46,737 bases of DNA from an uncultured Bacteroides sp. (GTDB lineage: Bacteria > Bacteroidota > Bacteroidia > Bacteroidales > Bacteroidaceae): the NCBI RefSeq assembly GCF_905207245.1, contig NZ_CAJLKP010000049.1:1-46737 (forward strand). The letters run 5' to 3'. Under the pieces are notes generated by a model. The model was not told where the DNA came from. It was given only the letters and a program-made list of their open reading frames with translations, and searched no databases. A program made the position numbers and the translations under genes. Numbering within the stretch: position 1 is the first letter of the stretch; every line of letters starts with the position of its first letter. Below, one piece after another: positions 39,626-46,737 of the stretch.

Positions 39626-41332
39626 TTACTTGCGATAGCTTTCCAGCTCTTCAGCCTTGAACTTGCGGATGAAGTTGAAGTGTTTTTCTACTTCTGCTTC
39701 TGCATAATTCAGATAAACAACGGCTGATTTAGCAAACAACTCGGGAGCTTTGGTAGCATCCTGAATGAGAAGATGAGACATCACGCATACAGCTGCCATT
39801 TCGTAAAGGCGACGGGCTACGAAGTCCAGCAATTCCTGGTTCTGGGCTTCTTTCACTGCATTGGTGCAAGCCTCGAACTTGTTCGTCATTTCTTTCAGAC
39901 GATCCATCAGTGGCTGCATTTCTTCGCTGCAGGGAATTGCTTCGTAATCGCGGAGAGTAGCGGCATACGAACCGTTCGTTACATAACGGATGGCAGCTAC
40001 GGTCTGCAACTGTGTAGTACCTTCATAAATGCTCGTGATACGGGCGTCGCGGTAGATGCGTTGGCAAGCATATTCCAGCATGAAGCCTGAACCACCATGA
40101 ATCTGGATACAGTCGTAAGCGTTCTGGTTGGCATATTCGGAGTTCATACCTTTTGCCAGCGGAGTGAAGGCATCAGCAAGTTTGGAATATTTCTTCTGCT
40201 CCTGACGTTCTTCCGGAGCGAGTTTGCGTTCGCGGGAGATATCGTCCAATGCTTTGTAGATATCTACGTAGCGGGAAGTTTGGTACAACAGGGCGCGACC
40301 TGCATCTAACTTGGCTTTCATGATAGCCAGCATGTCATATACTGCCGGGAATTCGATAATGGCTTTGCCAAACTGCTTACGGTCTTTTGCATATGCCAGA
40401 CCTTCATTATAGGCAGCTTGTGACAAACCTACCGATTGTGCGGCAATACCCAGACGGGCGCCGTTCATCAATGCCATTACGTATTTAATCAAACCGAGCT
40501 TGCGGTCACCGCAAAGTTCGCATTTTGCATTCTTATAAACGAGCTCGCAAGTAGGAGAACCGTGGATACCGAGTTTGTTTTCGATGCGGCGCACGTCTAC
40601 GCCACCTTCACGCTTGTCGTAAATGAACATAGAAAGACCACGGCCATCTTTTGTTCCTTCTTCCGAACGGGCCAGAACGAGGTGCAGGTCAGCGTCACCA
40701 TTTGTGATAAAACGCTTCACGCCATTCAGGCGCCAGCAGTTTTCTTTCTCGTCGAAAGTCGCTTTCAGCATTACGCTCTGCAAGTCGGAACCTGCATCGG
40801 GTTCGGTCAAGTCCATTGACATGGTTTCTCCGGCGCAGATACGTGGAATGAAGCGGCTGTGCTGATCTTCGTTACCGAATTCGTACAGTGTTTCGATACA
40901 GTCCTGCAAAGACCAGATGTTGCCGAAACCAGCATCGGCGGCAGCCACGATTTCAGCACACATGGTGTACGGAGTGATGGGGAAGTTCAGTCCACCGAAA
41001 CGGCGGGGCATGGTCATACCGTTCAGTCCGGCTTTCACCATGGCATCGAGATTCTGTCTCGTACCACTGGCATATTCCACACGGCCGTTGGCACAGTGAG
41101 GACCTTCTTCGTCTACACCTTCGGCATTGGGGTTGATAATCTCTCCGGTGATTTCTCCGGTGATTTCGAGCACCTTATCATAAGAGTCCATCGCATCCGA
41201 GTAGTCCTGCGGAGCGTAGTCAAATTTGTCTTTATCTTCGTATCCGCGCTCTTTCAGCTCGCAGATACGTTCCATCATCGGGTTGTTCAGTTGGAACTTC
41301 AATTCAGGAACTTCGGTATAAAAATTAGCCAT
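39626..41332 (-). CDS. Acyl-CoA dehydrogenase
   Basis: A 568-residue flavoprotein. Hallmarks: 'DLTEPDAGSDLQSV', 'RFITNGDADLHLVLAR', 'ARLGIAAQSVGLSQAAYNEGLAYAKDRKQFGKAI', 'QNAYDCIQIHGGSGFMLEYACQRIYRDARI' and 'TSIYEGTTQLQ' with the catalytic glutamate. A ~130-residue C-terminal extension makes it longer than classical short-chain types. It is the last gene of the etfB-etfA operon, so it probably delivers electrons to Etf. Substrate length not determined. Confidence 0.93.
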   Translation of the reverse strand: MANFYTEVPELKFQLNNPMMERICELKERGYEDKDKFDYAPQDYSDAMDSYDKVLEITGEITGEIINPNAEGVDEEGPHCANGRVEYASGTRQNLDAMVKAGLNGMTMPRRFGGLNFPITPYTMCAEIVAAADAGFGNIWSLQDCIETLYEFGNEDQHSRFIPRICAGETMSMDLTEPDAGSDLQSVMLKATFDEKENCWRLNGVKRFITNGDADLHLVLARSEEGTKDGRGLSMFIYDKREGGVDVRRIENKLGIHGSPTCELVYKNAKCELCGDRKLGLIKYVMALMNGARLGIAAQSVGLSQAAYNEGLAYAKDRKQFGKAIIEFPAVYDMLAIMKAKLDAGRALLYQTSRYVDIYKALDDISRERKLAPEERQEQKKYSKLADAFTPLAKGMNSEYANQNAYDCIQIHGGSGFMLEYACQRIYRDARITSIYEGTTQLQTVAAIRYVTNGSYAATLRDYEAIPCSEEMQPLMDRLKEMTNKFEACTNAVKEAQNQELLDFVARRLYEMAAVCVMSHLLIQDATKAPELFAKSAVVYLNYAEAEVEKHFNFIRKFKAEELESYRK

Positions 41333-41352
41333 ATTATTTCTATTGTTTTTTA

Positions 41353-41994
41353 TTATAAACGAAAATTTACGGGAATGCTGAAGTTCATATTAACCGGTTG
41401 TCCTTCTATTTTCCCGGGAGTAAACTTGTAAGTCATTGTCAGGAACCCTACTACTCTCATAGCTTCTTTGTCCAGTTCCGGAGAAACGCTCTTTACAATT
41501 TTTGCATTCTTAGGATTGCCTTCTTTGTCTATCGAACATTTTATGACGACCAATCCTTGCTTTTTTTCTTTTACGGCCTGCGGGGGATACTTGGTGTATT
41601 GAGCTATCAACTTCATGAGCTCTGCATTTCCTCCGGGAAACTGAGGCAGTTCCATGTATGGGATGAAATCCAGTTCTTTTCCGTCAATATCATACAGATG
41701 CCCTGTGGCGGAATGTTTATCCATGACTTCTTCCCGCTTTAAGGCTCCATTCTCATAATATTGCTTTAAACTCTGTATGTGTCCTGCTTTGTATGTAAGA
41801 GTCAGGCGCAGTTGCCCATCCGGATAGTACTCCGTTCGTTGTCCTACCGGTCTTCCGTTTTTGTAAAAGCAAATCACACTATCCTGCCCATTGGCATATG
41901 AATAGACATGCTTGCCATCTTTCGGAAATTTGCTCTGGGCATTCAGCATTCCGCATAGGCAGAATAAGCATAAAGCAATAACGATTCCCTTCAT
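41353..41994 (-). CDS. TonB-like periplasmic protein with MORN-type repeats
   Basis: A 213-residue protein with a signal peptide (first 20 residues). Two to three MORN-like repeats follow ('YYPDGQLRLTLTYKAGHIQSLKQYYENGALKREE'), then the TonB C-terminal domain ('LPQFPGGNAELMKLIAQYTKYPPQAVKEKKQGLVVIKCSIDKEGNPKNAKIV') typical of Bacteroidales. There is no N-terminal anchor helix beyond the signal, so it is not a classical TonB energiser. It is embedded between etfA (13 bases) and the dehydrogenase (20 bases). Function unknown. Confidence 0.8.
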   Translation of the reverse strand: MKGIVIALCLFCLCGMLNAQSKFPKDGKHVYSYANGQDSVICFYKNGRPVGQRTEYYPDGQLRLTLTYKAGHIQSLKQYYENGALKREEVMDKHSATGHLYDIDGKELDFIPYMELPQFPGGNAELMKLIAQYTKYPPQAVKEKKQGLVVIKCSIDKEGNPKNAKIVKSVSPELDKEAMRVVGFLTMTYKFTPGKIEGQPVNMNFSIPVNFRL

Positions 41995-42007
41995 TTCGTT
42001 TGTAAAT

Positions 42008-43027
42008 TTACTTACTGTTCTGCTTGTAGTACTTAATCATTTTCGGAATCACTTCCTCTACCGTACCGTTGATTACATAATCAGCGATGGTATTGATAGG
42101 AGCATTTTCATCATTATTAATAGAGATGATAATACCACTCTCCTGCATACCGGCGATATGCTGGATTTGTCCGGAGATACCGCAAGCGATATAGAGTTTT
42201 GGACGTACCGTAACACCCGTCTGACCGATTTGACGGTCGTGGTCGCAGAAACCTGCATCAACGGCTGCACGGCTACCTCCTACTTCGGCATGGAGTTCCT
42301 TAGCCAGTTCGAACAGCATATCGAAGTTCTCGCGGCTGCTCATACCGTAACCACCGGCTACGACAATTGGCGCGCCTTTCAGGTTGTGCTTTGCTTTTTC
42401 TACGTGGCGGTCGATGACTTTCACTACATAATCCGTAGTGGGCACATACTTGGCAACGTCGTGGTTGATAACTTCGCCCTGGTAGTTGGCATCGAGGATT
42501 TCTTTCTTCATCACACCTTCGCGAACGGTTGCCATCTGCGGGCGGTGTTCGGGGTTGACAATGGTTGCCACGATGTTACCACCGAAGGCGGGGCGAATCT
42601 GATACAACAGGTTTTCATACGTTACGCCTGCTTTCTTGTCTTCGTGCTCGCCGATTTCCAGTGAAGTACAGTCGGCAGTCAGTCCGCTGGTCAGTGCGGA
42701 AGAAACGCGCGGGCCGAGGTCGCGGCCGATAACGGTGGCACCCATAAGGCAGATTTGCGGTTTTTCTTCTTTGAACAGGTTGATGAGTACGGAAGAGTGG
42801 GGCAGTGAAGTATAGGGGAACAAGCCCGGAGCGTCGAAGATGTGAAGACGGTCGACGCCGAAAGGCAATACTTGTTTTTCGATACCTGCAAGGTTAGTAC
42901 CGGCAACCACGGCTTCCAGTTGGCAGCCCAGTTGATTAGCTAACTTGCGTCCTTTGGTAAGGAGTTCGAGACTTACTTCGGCAACTACGGTGCCTTCAAT
43001 CTCACAATATACAAATACGTTATTCAT
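42008..43027 (-). CDS. etfA: Electron transfer flavoprotein, alpha subunit
   Basis: A 339-residue protein with the FAD-binding C-terminal domain: 'GGYGMSSRENFDMLFELAKELHAEVGGSRAAVDAGFCDHDRQIGQTGVTVRPKLYIACGISGQIQHIAGM' and 'IISINNDENAPI'. The N-terminal part (HIFDAPGLFPYTSLPHSS) matches the Etf alpha domain I. It forms the FAD-carrying partner of EtfB, linking acyl-CoA dehydrogenase to an electron acceptor. A 92-base gap with repeats separates it from etfB. Confidence 0.95.
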   Translation of the reverse strand: MNNVFVYCEIEGTVVAEVSLELLTKGRKLANQLGCQLEAVVAGTNLAGIEKQVLPFGVDRLHIFDAPGLFPYTSLPHSSVLINLFKEEKPQICLMGATVIGRDLGPRVSSALTSGLTADCTSLEIGEHEDKKAGVTYENLLYQIRPAFGGNIVATIVNPEHRPQMATVREGVMKKEILDANYQGEVINHDVAKYVPTTDYVVKVIDRHVEKAKHNLKGAPIVVAGGYGMSSRENFDMLFELAKELHAEVGGSRAAVDAGFCDHDRQIGQTGVTVRPKLYIACGISGQIQHIAGMQESGIIISINNDENAPINTIADYVINGTVEEVIPKMIKYYKQNSK

Positions 43028-43041
43028 ATTTTTTAGTTTTT

Positions 43042-43122
43042 AGCTACTAGCTACGGGCTACAAGTGCTATTCAGGATAATGGCGCAGCAACTTGTAGCTT
43101 GTCGCTTGTTGCTCGTAGCTTA
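43042..43122 (-). repeat. REP-like repeat between etfB and etfA
   Basis: AGCTACTAGCTACGGGCTAC (from 43,042) pairs imperfectly with the downstream ACTTGTAGCTTGTCGCTTGT and CTCGTAGCT (43,089-43,120). The repeated CTTGTAGCTTGT words are a frequent Bacteroides intergenic element. The gap lies inside an operon. Confidence 0.6.
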
Positions 43123-44013
43123 GCCAATCGTATGATTGGCGAGTAGTTCAACAATAAGGTCTTCTACATCCTGGTCGCTTCCGGTCAGCGTGCGGCTTTC
43201 CTTGGCTTGGAAGGAGATGTTCTGAATGGCTTTCACTTTGGTGGGCGAGCCGCTGAGGCCGCATTGTTCCAGGTCGCCGTTAACGTCGGCCACGCTCCAT
43301 TCGGTGATGTTCAGATAAGGATACTTCTCGTAGAGGTCGGCATAGGGCAGGACAGCGCCTTCTTTGGTGATGGCGGCTTTTTCCTGTGCACCGAGGGCGC
43401 GTTTGTACTTCTGTACCAGTTTGGCGTTGCGCGGACGGCAGGGTGCTGCGCTTCCGTTTACGGTGATGACGATGGGTAGCGGGCCTTCTACGGTTTCCAC
43501 ACCTCCGTCGATATGACGTTTCACAACCACGCGTCCGGTGGTCTTTTCAACGTTCAGGATTTCTTCGGCATACGTAATCTGCGTCAGACCGAGTTTTTCG
43601 GCAACCTGCGGGCCTACCTGGGCTGTGTCGCCGTCGATGGCCTGGCGTCCGCCGATGATGATATCATACTCGCCTATCTTCTTGATGGCAGTGGCAAGGG
43701 CGTACGAAGTGGCAAGGGTATCTGCACCGGCAAAAGCACGGTCGGTCAACAGATAGCCATTGTCGGCGCCGCGGAACAGTCCTTCACGAATTACTTCGGC
43801 TGCGCGTCCCGGTCCCATAGTAAGGATGGTTACGGTGGAGCCAGGATGTGCATCTTTCAGTCGGAGGGCTTGCTCAAGGGCGTTCAAGTCTTCGGGGTTG
43901 AAGATGGCGGGGAGTGCCGCGCGGTTAATGGTGCCGTCGGCTTTCATGGCATCTTTCCCAACGTTGCGTGTGTCGGGAACTTGTTTAGCCAATACTACGA
44001 TTTTCAAACTCAT
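43120..44013 (-). CDS. etfB: Electron transfer flavoprotein, beta subunit
   Basis: A 297-residue protein: 'LKIVVLAKQVPDTRNVGKDAMKADGTINRAALPAIFNPEDLNALEQALRLKD' at the start, then 'VTILTMGPGRAAEVIREGLFRGADNGYLLTDRAFAGADTLATSYALA' and 'IIGGRQAIDGDTAQVGPQVAEKLGLTQITYAEE'. These are conserved EtfB signatures. The C-terminal extension is longer than in E. coli FixA. It begins the operon of etfB-etfA-TonB-like-acd and has a promoter upstream. Confidence 0.95.
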   Translation of the reverse strand: MSLKIVVLAKQVPDTRNVGKDAMKADGTINRAALPAIFNPEDLNALEQALRLKDAHPGSTVTILTMGPGRAAEVIREGLFRGADNGYLLTDRAFAGADTLATSYALATAIKKIGEYDIIIGGRQAIDGDTAQVGPQVAEKLGLTQITYAEEILNVEKTTGRVVVKRHIDGGVETVEGPLPIVITVNGSAAPCRPRNAKLVQKYKRALGAQEKAAITKEGAVLPYADLYEKYPYLNITEWSVADVNGDLEQCGLSGSPTKVKAIQNISFQAKESRTLTGSDQDVEDLIVELLANHTIG

Positions 44014-44123
44014 GTTATTAATATTTAGTATTAGTATTTTTCAATATGTCAGCGCCGGGAATAGGAGTAGGAGGTCATAAAGTCCAGCTACTGAAATTGT
44101 CCGGTTAACTAATTATCAGCGTG

Positions 44124-44154
44124 CAAAATTAGTCAAACTGTTCGTTCTGACAAG
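44124..44154 (-). promoter_or_regulatory. Promoter for the etf operon
   Basis: On the minus strand, TAATTTTG (44,131-44,124) followed by CAC, and CTTG (44,154-44,151) 19 bases upstream. The -7 box fits, the -33 is a partial match. The leader to the EtfB ATG is ~105 bases. Confidence 0.6.
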
Positions 44155-44342
44155 AAATGAGGGCAAAAAATGCACATCCGGGGAGGTTTTGAGCAAAAGA
44201 AAGAGTATAAGAAGAGGAGGATTGCTTTATGAAAGTGCAGAAAATACAGTATTGTGTACTTTTGGAGAAACATACATTCCGGTAGGAGAGAACTACAAGG
44301 AGAAGTTCACGGAATATATTAATAGCAGGATGATGAAAAGAG

Positions 44343-44396
44343 AAGTATTAAGTATTAAGCTGCGCTGTAAAGTAACGCACTTAATACTTAACACTT
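44343..44396 (-). terminator. Hairpin repeat between etf region and peptidase
   Basis: AAGTATTAAGTATTAAGCTGCG pairs imperfectly with CGCACTTAATACTTAACACTT at 44,376-44,396. It is directly downstream of the peptidase stop and may be its terminator. Otherwise the 395-bp gap (44,014-44,409) holds the etf promoter and no gene. The plus-strand frame from 44,189 is not credible. Confidence 0.5.
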
Positions 44397-44409
44397 CATA
44401 TTTCATCTT

Positions 44410-45600
44410 TTATTTAATTCCCAGCTTCTTCAACAGCGCCTTGGGCACTGCATCTTTGTGTACCAGAACGTTGATAGTCTTGTAAGCAACGAAGGGCTTG
44501 GAAGCATACCAAGTGCCTTTGTACTTGTTGTTGGTACCCCAGGAGTTTTTCACCATATAGTATTCTTTGCCGTTCTGATCTTTGGCGATGCCGTAGATAA
44601 GCATACCGTGGTCATCGGTAGTTTCCCAATTGTCGAATGCAGTCTGGCGCATTTCCTGAGTAACGGTGATTTCCGGCAACGGACGGGAAGTCAGTTCTTT
44701 GCGCTTGTCGGCAGCAGTAAGACCAGTCCAGCGTGCCATGTCAGAACCTGTGAGTTCGGCACCACGGTCAGCATCGGGCATTACGGCGATGCCGTCACGA
44801 GTGAAACCGCTTTCGCTGACGTCGCTACCCCAGGCTACGGTGTAACCGTTGTTAACGGCATTGTCGATGACAGACATGAATTCCATCAAAGGCAGGTTGT
44901 AAGAAAGACCATTGCGCCAGTTGTCCTGGATTTCGATGTTCATCTGGGTGTAGAACGGATGGTGAGTGAATGAAGTCAGAGATACATAATCATCCGGATT
45001 GATGCCGAGAGATTCGGCAAAAGTCTTCGGAGTATATTCTTTACCCTGGTAAGTGAAAGTTTCGGGACATTTGCCGAGGTAAGTATCATAGATAGAGCAT
45101 AAGCCTTTCTTCCATACCGGAGTCAGTTTGGTCAGTTTGCCTTTGGCAATAGCGTTTACGTAAGCACCGGCCACGGCATCCAGTTCATTGTGTACCGGCA
45201 GCGTGTCACCGTACATGATGCCCGGCATAGCTTCCTGCGGAACAAGACCGTAGTTTCTCAGGCAGAACATGATGTCGTAGAAGCTTCCGCCGGGTGAGAA
45301 AGAACTGTCGCCGTGATAGCGTACATAGTTCACGCCGCGGTCTACCATTGTGTGGTGCACTACAAACATTTCTGATAAATCATACTCTCCCTTGCCCATG
45401 CGCAGCAGTTCGCTTTCGAGGAAACCAAGTGCCGAGAAGCTCCAGCAAGTGCTCGAACGGTTTTGGTTTTTAACAGACGTAATCGGGTTTTCTTTGACGG
45501 TGGTGAAGATAAAGCCTTCTTCCGCCTTCGGAGTGTCTTGTGCTGACACATTGAAACTTAATAAGCCTAAAGTGGCAATAAGTATTGACTTTTTCATCAT
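44410..45600 (-). CDS. Secreted C1-family cysteine peptidase (PepC/bleomycin hydrolase-like)
   Basis: A 396-residue protein with a signal peptide (MMKKSILIATLGLLSFNVSA; start may be the second Met). The papain-type active site is 'VKNQNRSSTCWSFSA' (Gln and catalytic Cys at ~53), 'DDHGMLIYGI' (His) and 'MVKNSWGTN' (Asn). It matches the aminopeptidase C branch but is exported, so it probably trims peptides in the periplasm or outside. It is divergent from the patatin gene. Confidence 0.9.
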   Translation of the reverse strand: MMKKSILIATLGLLSFNVSAQDTPKAEEGFIFTTVKENPITSVKNQNRSSTCWSFSALGFLESELLRMGKGEYDLSEMFVVHHTMVDRGVNYVRYHGDSSFSPGGSFYDIMFCLRNYGLVPQEAMPGIMYGDTLPVHNELDAVAGAYVNAIAKGKLTKLTPVWKKGLCSIYDTYLGKCPETFTYQGKEYTPKTFAESLGINPDDYVSLTSFTHHPFYTQMNIEIQDNWRNGLSYNLPLMEFMSVIDNAVNNGYTVAWGSDVSESGFTRDGIAVMPDADRGAELTGSDMARWTGLTAADKRKELTSRPLPEITVTQEMRQTAFDNWETTDDHGMLIYGIAKDQNGKEYYMVKNSWGTNNKYKGTWYASKPFVAYKTINVLVHKDAVPKALLKKLGIK

Positions 45601-45633
45601 GATTAAATTGATTTTAATTGATTGTTACTGGCA

Positions 45634-45641
45634 CAAAGATA
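45634..45641 (-). promoter_or_regulatory. Promoter -7 box for the peptidase gene
   Basis: TATCTTTG on the minus strand, ~35 bases ahead of the start codon. The -33 box is weak. Confidence 0.55.
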
Positions 45642-45663
45642 GGGAGATTTCGGAAACAAAAGC

Positions 45664-45671
45664 TATCTTTG
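45664..45671 (+). promoter_or_regulatory. Promoter -7 box for the patatin gene
   Basis: TATCTTTG on the plus strand, 21 bases before the ATG. It is 22 bases away from the opposing -7 box of the peptidase gene. Confidence 0.55.
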
Positions 45672-45691
45672 AAGCGTTTTATCAGATAATT

Positions 45692-46540
45692 ATGGAGAAA
45701 AAGATACATATCAACCCAAAAACAGGATTGGTTCTTGAAGGTGGCGGCATGCGCGGAGTGTTCACTTGCGGTGTGCTGGATAGCTTTATGGACCGTGGCA
45801 TCCGCTTCCCCTATACTATCGGAGTGAGCGCCGGAGCCTGTAACGGACTTTCTTATATGTCCGGTCAGCGTGGTCGCGCCAAGTACAGTAACATTGATTT
45901 GCTGGAGAAGTATCAGTACATTGGTCTGAAATATTTGTTGAAGAAACGTAATATCATGGACTTTGACTTGCTGTTCCAGGAGTTCCCCGAGCATATTCTG
46001 CCTTATGACTACGAGGCCTATTTCAGTTCTCCGGAACGTTATGAAATGGTCACTACGAACTGTGTGACGGGCGAGGCGAACTATTTTGAGGAAAAGCAGG
46101 ATAAAGGTCGGGTGATTGACATTGTGCGTGCTTCGAGCAGCCTTCCGTTTGTATGCCCCATTGCTTATGTGGACGATGTGCCGATGCTCGACGGGGGCAT
46201 TGTGGACAGCATCCCCCTGATGCGTGCCCGGAATGAGGGTTTCACGCATAATGTGGTGGTGCTTACCCGCAACCGTGGATACCGCAAGGAAGCGAAGGAC
46301 ATACACATTCCCTCTTTCCTCTACCGTAAATACCCGAAGATGCGTGAGGCGCTGAGTTGCCGTTGCCGTGTGTACAATGAACAACTGGAGATGGTGGAGC
46401 GCATGGAAGAGGCGGGAGAAATAACTGTAATCCGTCCACAGAAACCTGTGATGGTAGACCGCATCGAACGGGATATTCAGAAGCTGACCGATTTGTATGA
46501 GGAAGGCTATGCGTGCGCGGCGAAGTATGATTTTCAGTGA
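45692..46540 (+). CDS. Patatin-like phospholipase
   Basis: From the ATG at 45,692 (MEKKIHINPKTGLVLEGGGMRGVF) the product is 282 residues. It shows the patatin motifs: oxyanion loop 'GGGMRGVFTCGVLD', nucleophile elbow 'IGVSAGACNG' (GxSxG) and the catalytic Asp in 'PMLDGGIVDSIPLMRA' (DGG). It is a serine lipid acyl hydrolase, probably cytoplasmic as no signal peptide is seen. The extended frame starting at 45,350 is antisense to the peptidase gene and was not used. Confidence 0.93.
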   Translation: MEKKIHINPKTGLVLEGGGMRGVFTCGVLDSFMDRGIRFPYTIGVSAGACNGLSYMSGQRGRAKYSNIDLLEKYQYIGLKYLLKKRNIMDFDLLFQEFPEHILPYDYEAYFSSPERYEMVTTNCVTGEANYFEEKQDKGRVIDIVRASSSLPFVCPIAYVDDVPMLDGGIVDSIPLMRARNEGFTHNVVVLTRNRGYRKEAKDIHIPSFLYRKYPKMREALSCRCRVYNEQLEMVERMEEAGEITVIRPQKPVMVDRIERDIQKLTDLYEEGYACAAKYDFQ

Positions 46541-46586
46541 TTAATTAAGGTATTGTGGGGTTGACTAAAAAGCTCCCCCTCGAAAA

Positions 46587-46621
46587 AAAGTTCTCTCTAT
46601 CCACTGATATGAGAGAACTTT
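46587..46621 (+). terminator. Hairpin after the patatin gene
   Basis: 11-bp stem AAAGTTCTCTC/GAGAGAACTTT with a 13-base loop, then TTATGT. Located ~45 bases after the patatin stop and before the insertion element. Confidence 0.7.
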
Positions 46622-46669
46622 TATGTATATTTAGGCTACCAAACGCATAAAATATACTTAGTCAAAGAT

Positions 46670-46737
46670 ATGCAAAAAGTTCAATTTAAACAATATAATG
46701 AGGGTGAAATTTTATTATTCCCCGACCGTTTAGACTT
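46670..46737 (+). CDS. Start of an IS1182-type transposase (truncated by window end)
   Basis: ATG at 46,670 followed by 21 more codons, beginning MQKVQFKQYNEGEILLFPDR. The pattern 'FK.Y..G...LFP..LD' is the N-terminus of IS1182-family DDE transposases common in Bacteroides. The catalytic part lies beyond the window. The left inverted repeat is expected between ~46,550 and 46,670 but I could not fix it. Confidence 0.65.
   Translation, partial: MQKVQFKQYNEGEILLFPDRLD

Noticed and set aside
44189..44485. Plus-strand 98-residue frame next to the peptidase gene
   Set aside because: It has a poor start, runs antisense into the end of the peptidase gene and passes through a hairpin repeat. No recognisable domain.
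45350..45691. Extended N-terminus for the patatin gene
   Set aside because: The extension is antisense to the signal-peptide end of the peptidase gene. The promoter box at 45,664 lies inside it, and the family motif begins soon after the ATG at 45,692.
1..46737. CRISPR arrays, tRNA and rRNA genes
   Set aside because: No regularly spaced repeats of 25-40 bp and no cloverleaf or rRNA signature were seen on either strand.

Overview
The window looks like a gut Bacteroides (Bacteroidales) chromosome. The chromosomal genes have close Bacteroides-type products. Many intergenic regions carry the Bacteroides -7 promoter signature TAnnTTTG, often followed by CAC. Purple-box-like Shine-Dalgarno sites are scarce. 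No rRNA, tRNA or CRISPR array was recognised.

Positions 1 to about 25,020 are most of a temperate, HK97-type siphophage prophage. Almost all of it is read on the minus strand from one early promoter near 24,000. In transcription order it encodes: an early leader and small regulators (23.2-23.8 kb); a replication set (RecB-like DUF2800 nuclease, DUF2815 ssDNA-binding protein, family A DNA polymerase, primase/VirE helicase, VRR-NUC nuclease, SNF2 helicase); and between these an accessory patch with a C-type-lectin-like variable protein and a cytosine-5 DNA methyltransferase split into two subunits. Then come RHH and HNH proteins, a probable cos region, small and large terminase, portal, prohead protease, major capsid, head-tail connectors, tail terminator, tail tube, two tail-assembly chaperone frames joined by a -1 frameshift signal, and a tape measure protein that runs off the left edge. 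Lysis, tail-tip and integrase genes are not in the window and presumably lie to the left. The divergent plus-strand cI-like repressor overlaps a secreted-protein gene that is probably expressed in the lysogen. The right prophage boundary must lie in the ~50 bp before hisS.

Positions 25,071-46,540 are chromosomal: hisS; a 55-residue membrane protein; a BASS-family transporter; groES-groEL; a winged-helix DUF2582 protein; a threonine aldolase; a large GH9 glycosidase fused to a deacetylase-like domain; a cbpA-cbpM chaperone pair; an acyltransferase; a lipoprotein-type TPR/HTH regulator behind an unusual Fpg/Nei-like protein; an etfB-etfA-TonB-like-acyl-CoA dehydrogenase operon; and a C1 cysteine peptidase divergent from a patatin phospholipase. 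The last ~70 bases begin an IS1182-type transposase.

The most interesting points are: three G9 tracts within 1 kb of the prophage methyltransferase region, two of which put their genes one base out of frame; a DGR-like variable region followed by a GC hairpin but without a reverse transcriptase in view; a well-resolved promoter/operator switch with a possible leader attenuator; an iteron-plus-AT-rich candidate replication origin; a 28-bp perfect inverted repeat built from four 22-bp units; a GH9-deacetylase fusion with an altered catalytic motif; and an Fpg-family protein lacking the catalytic N-terminal proline.
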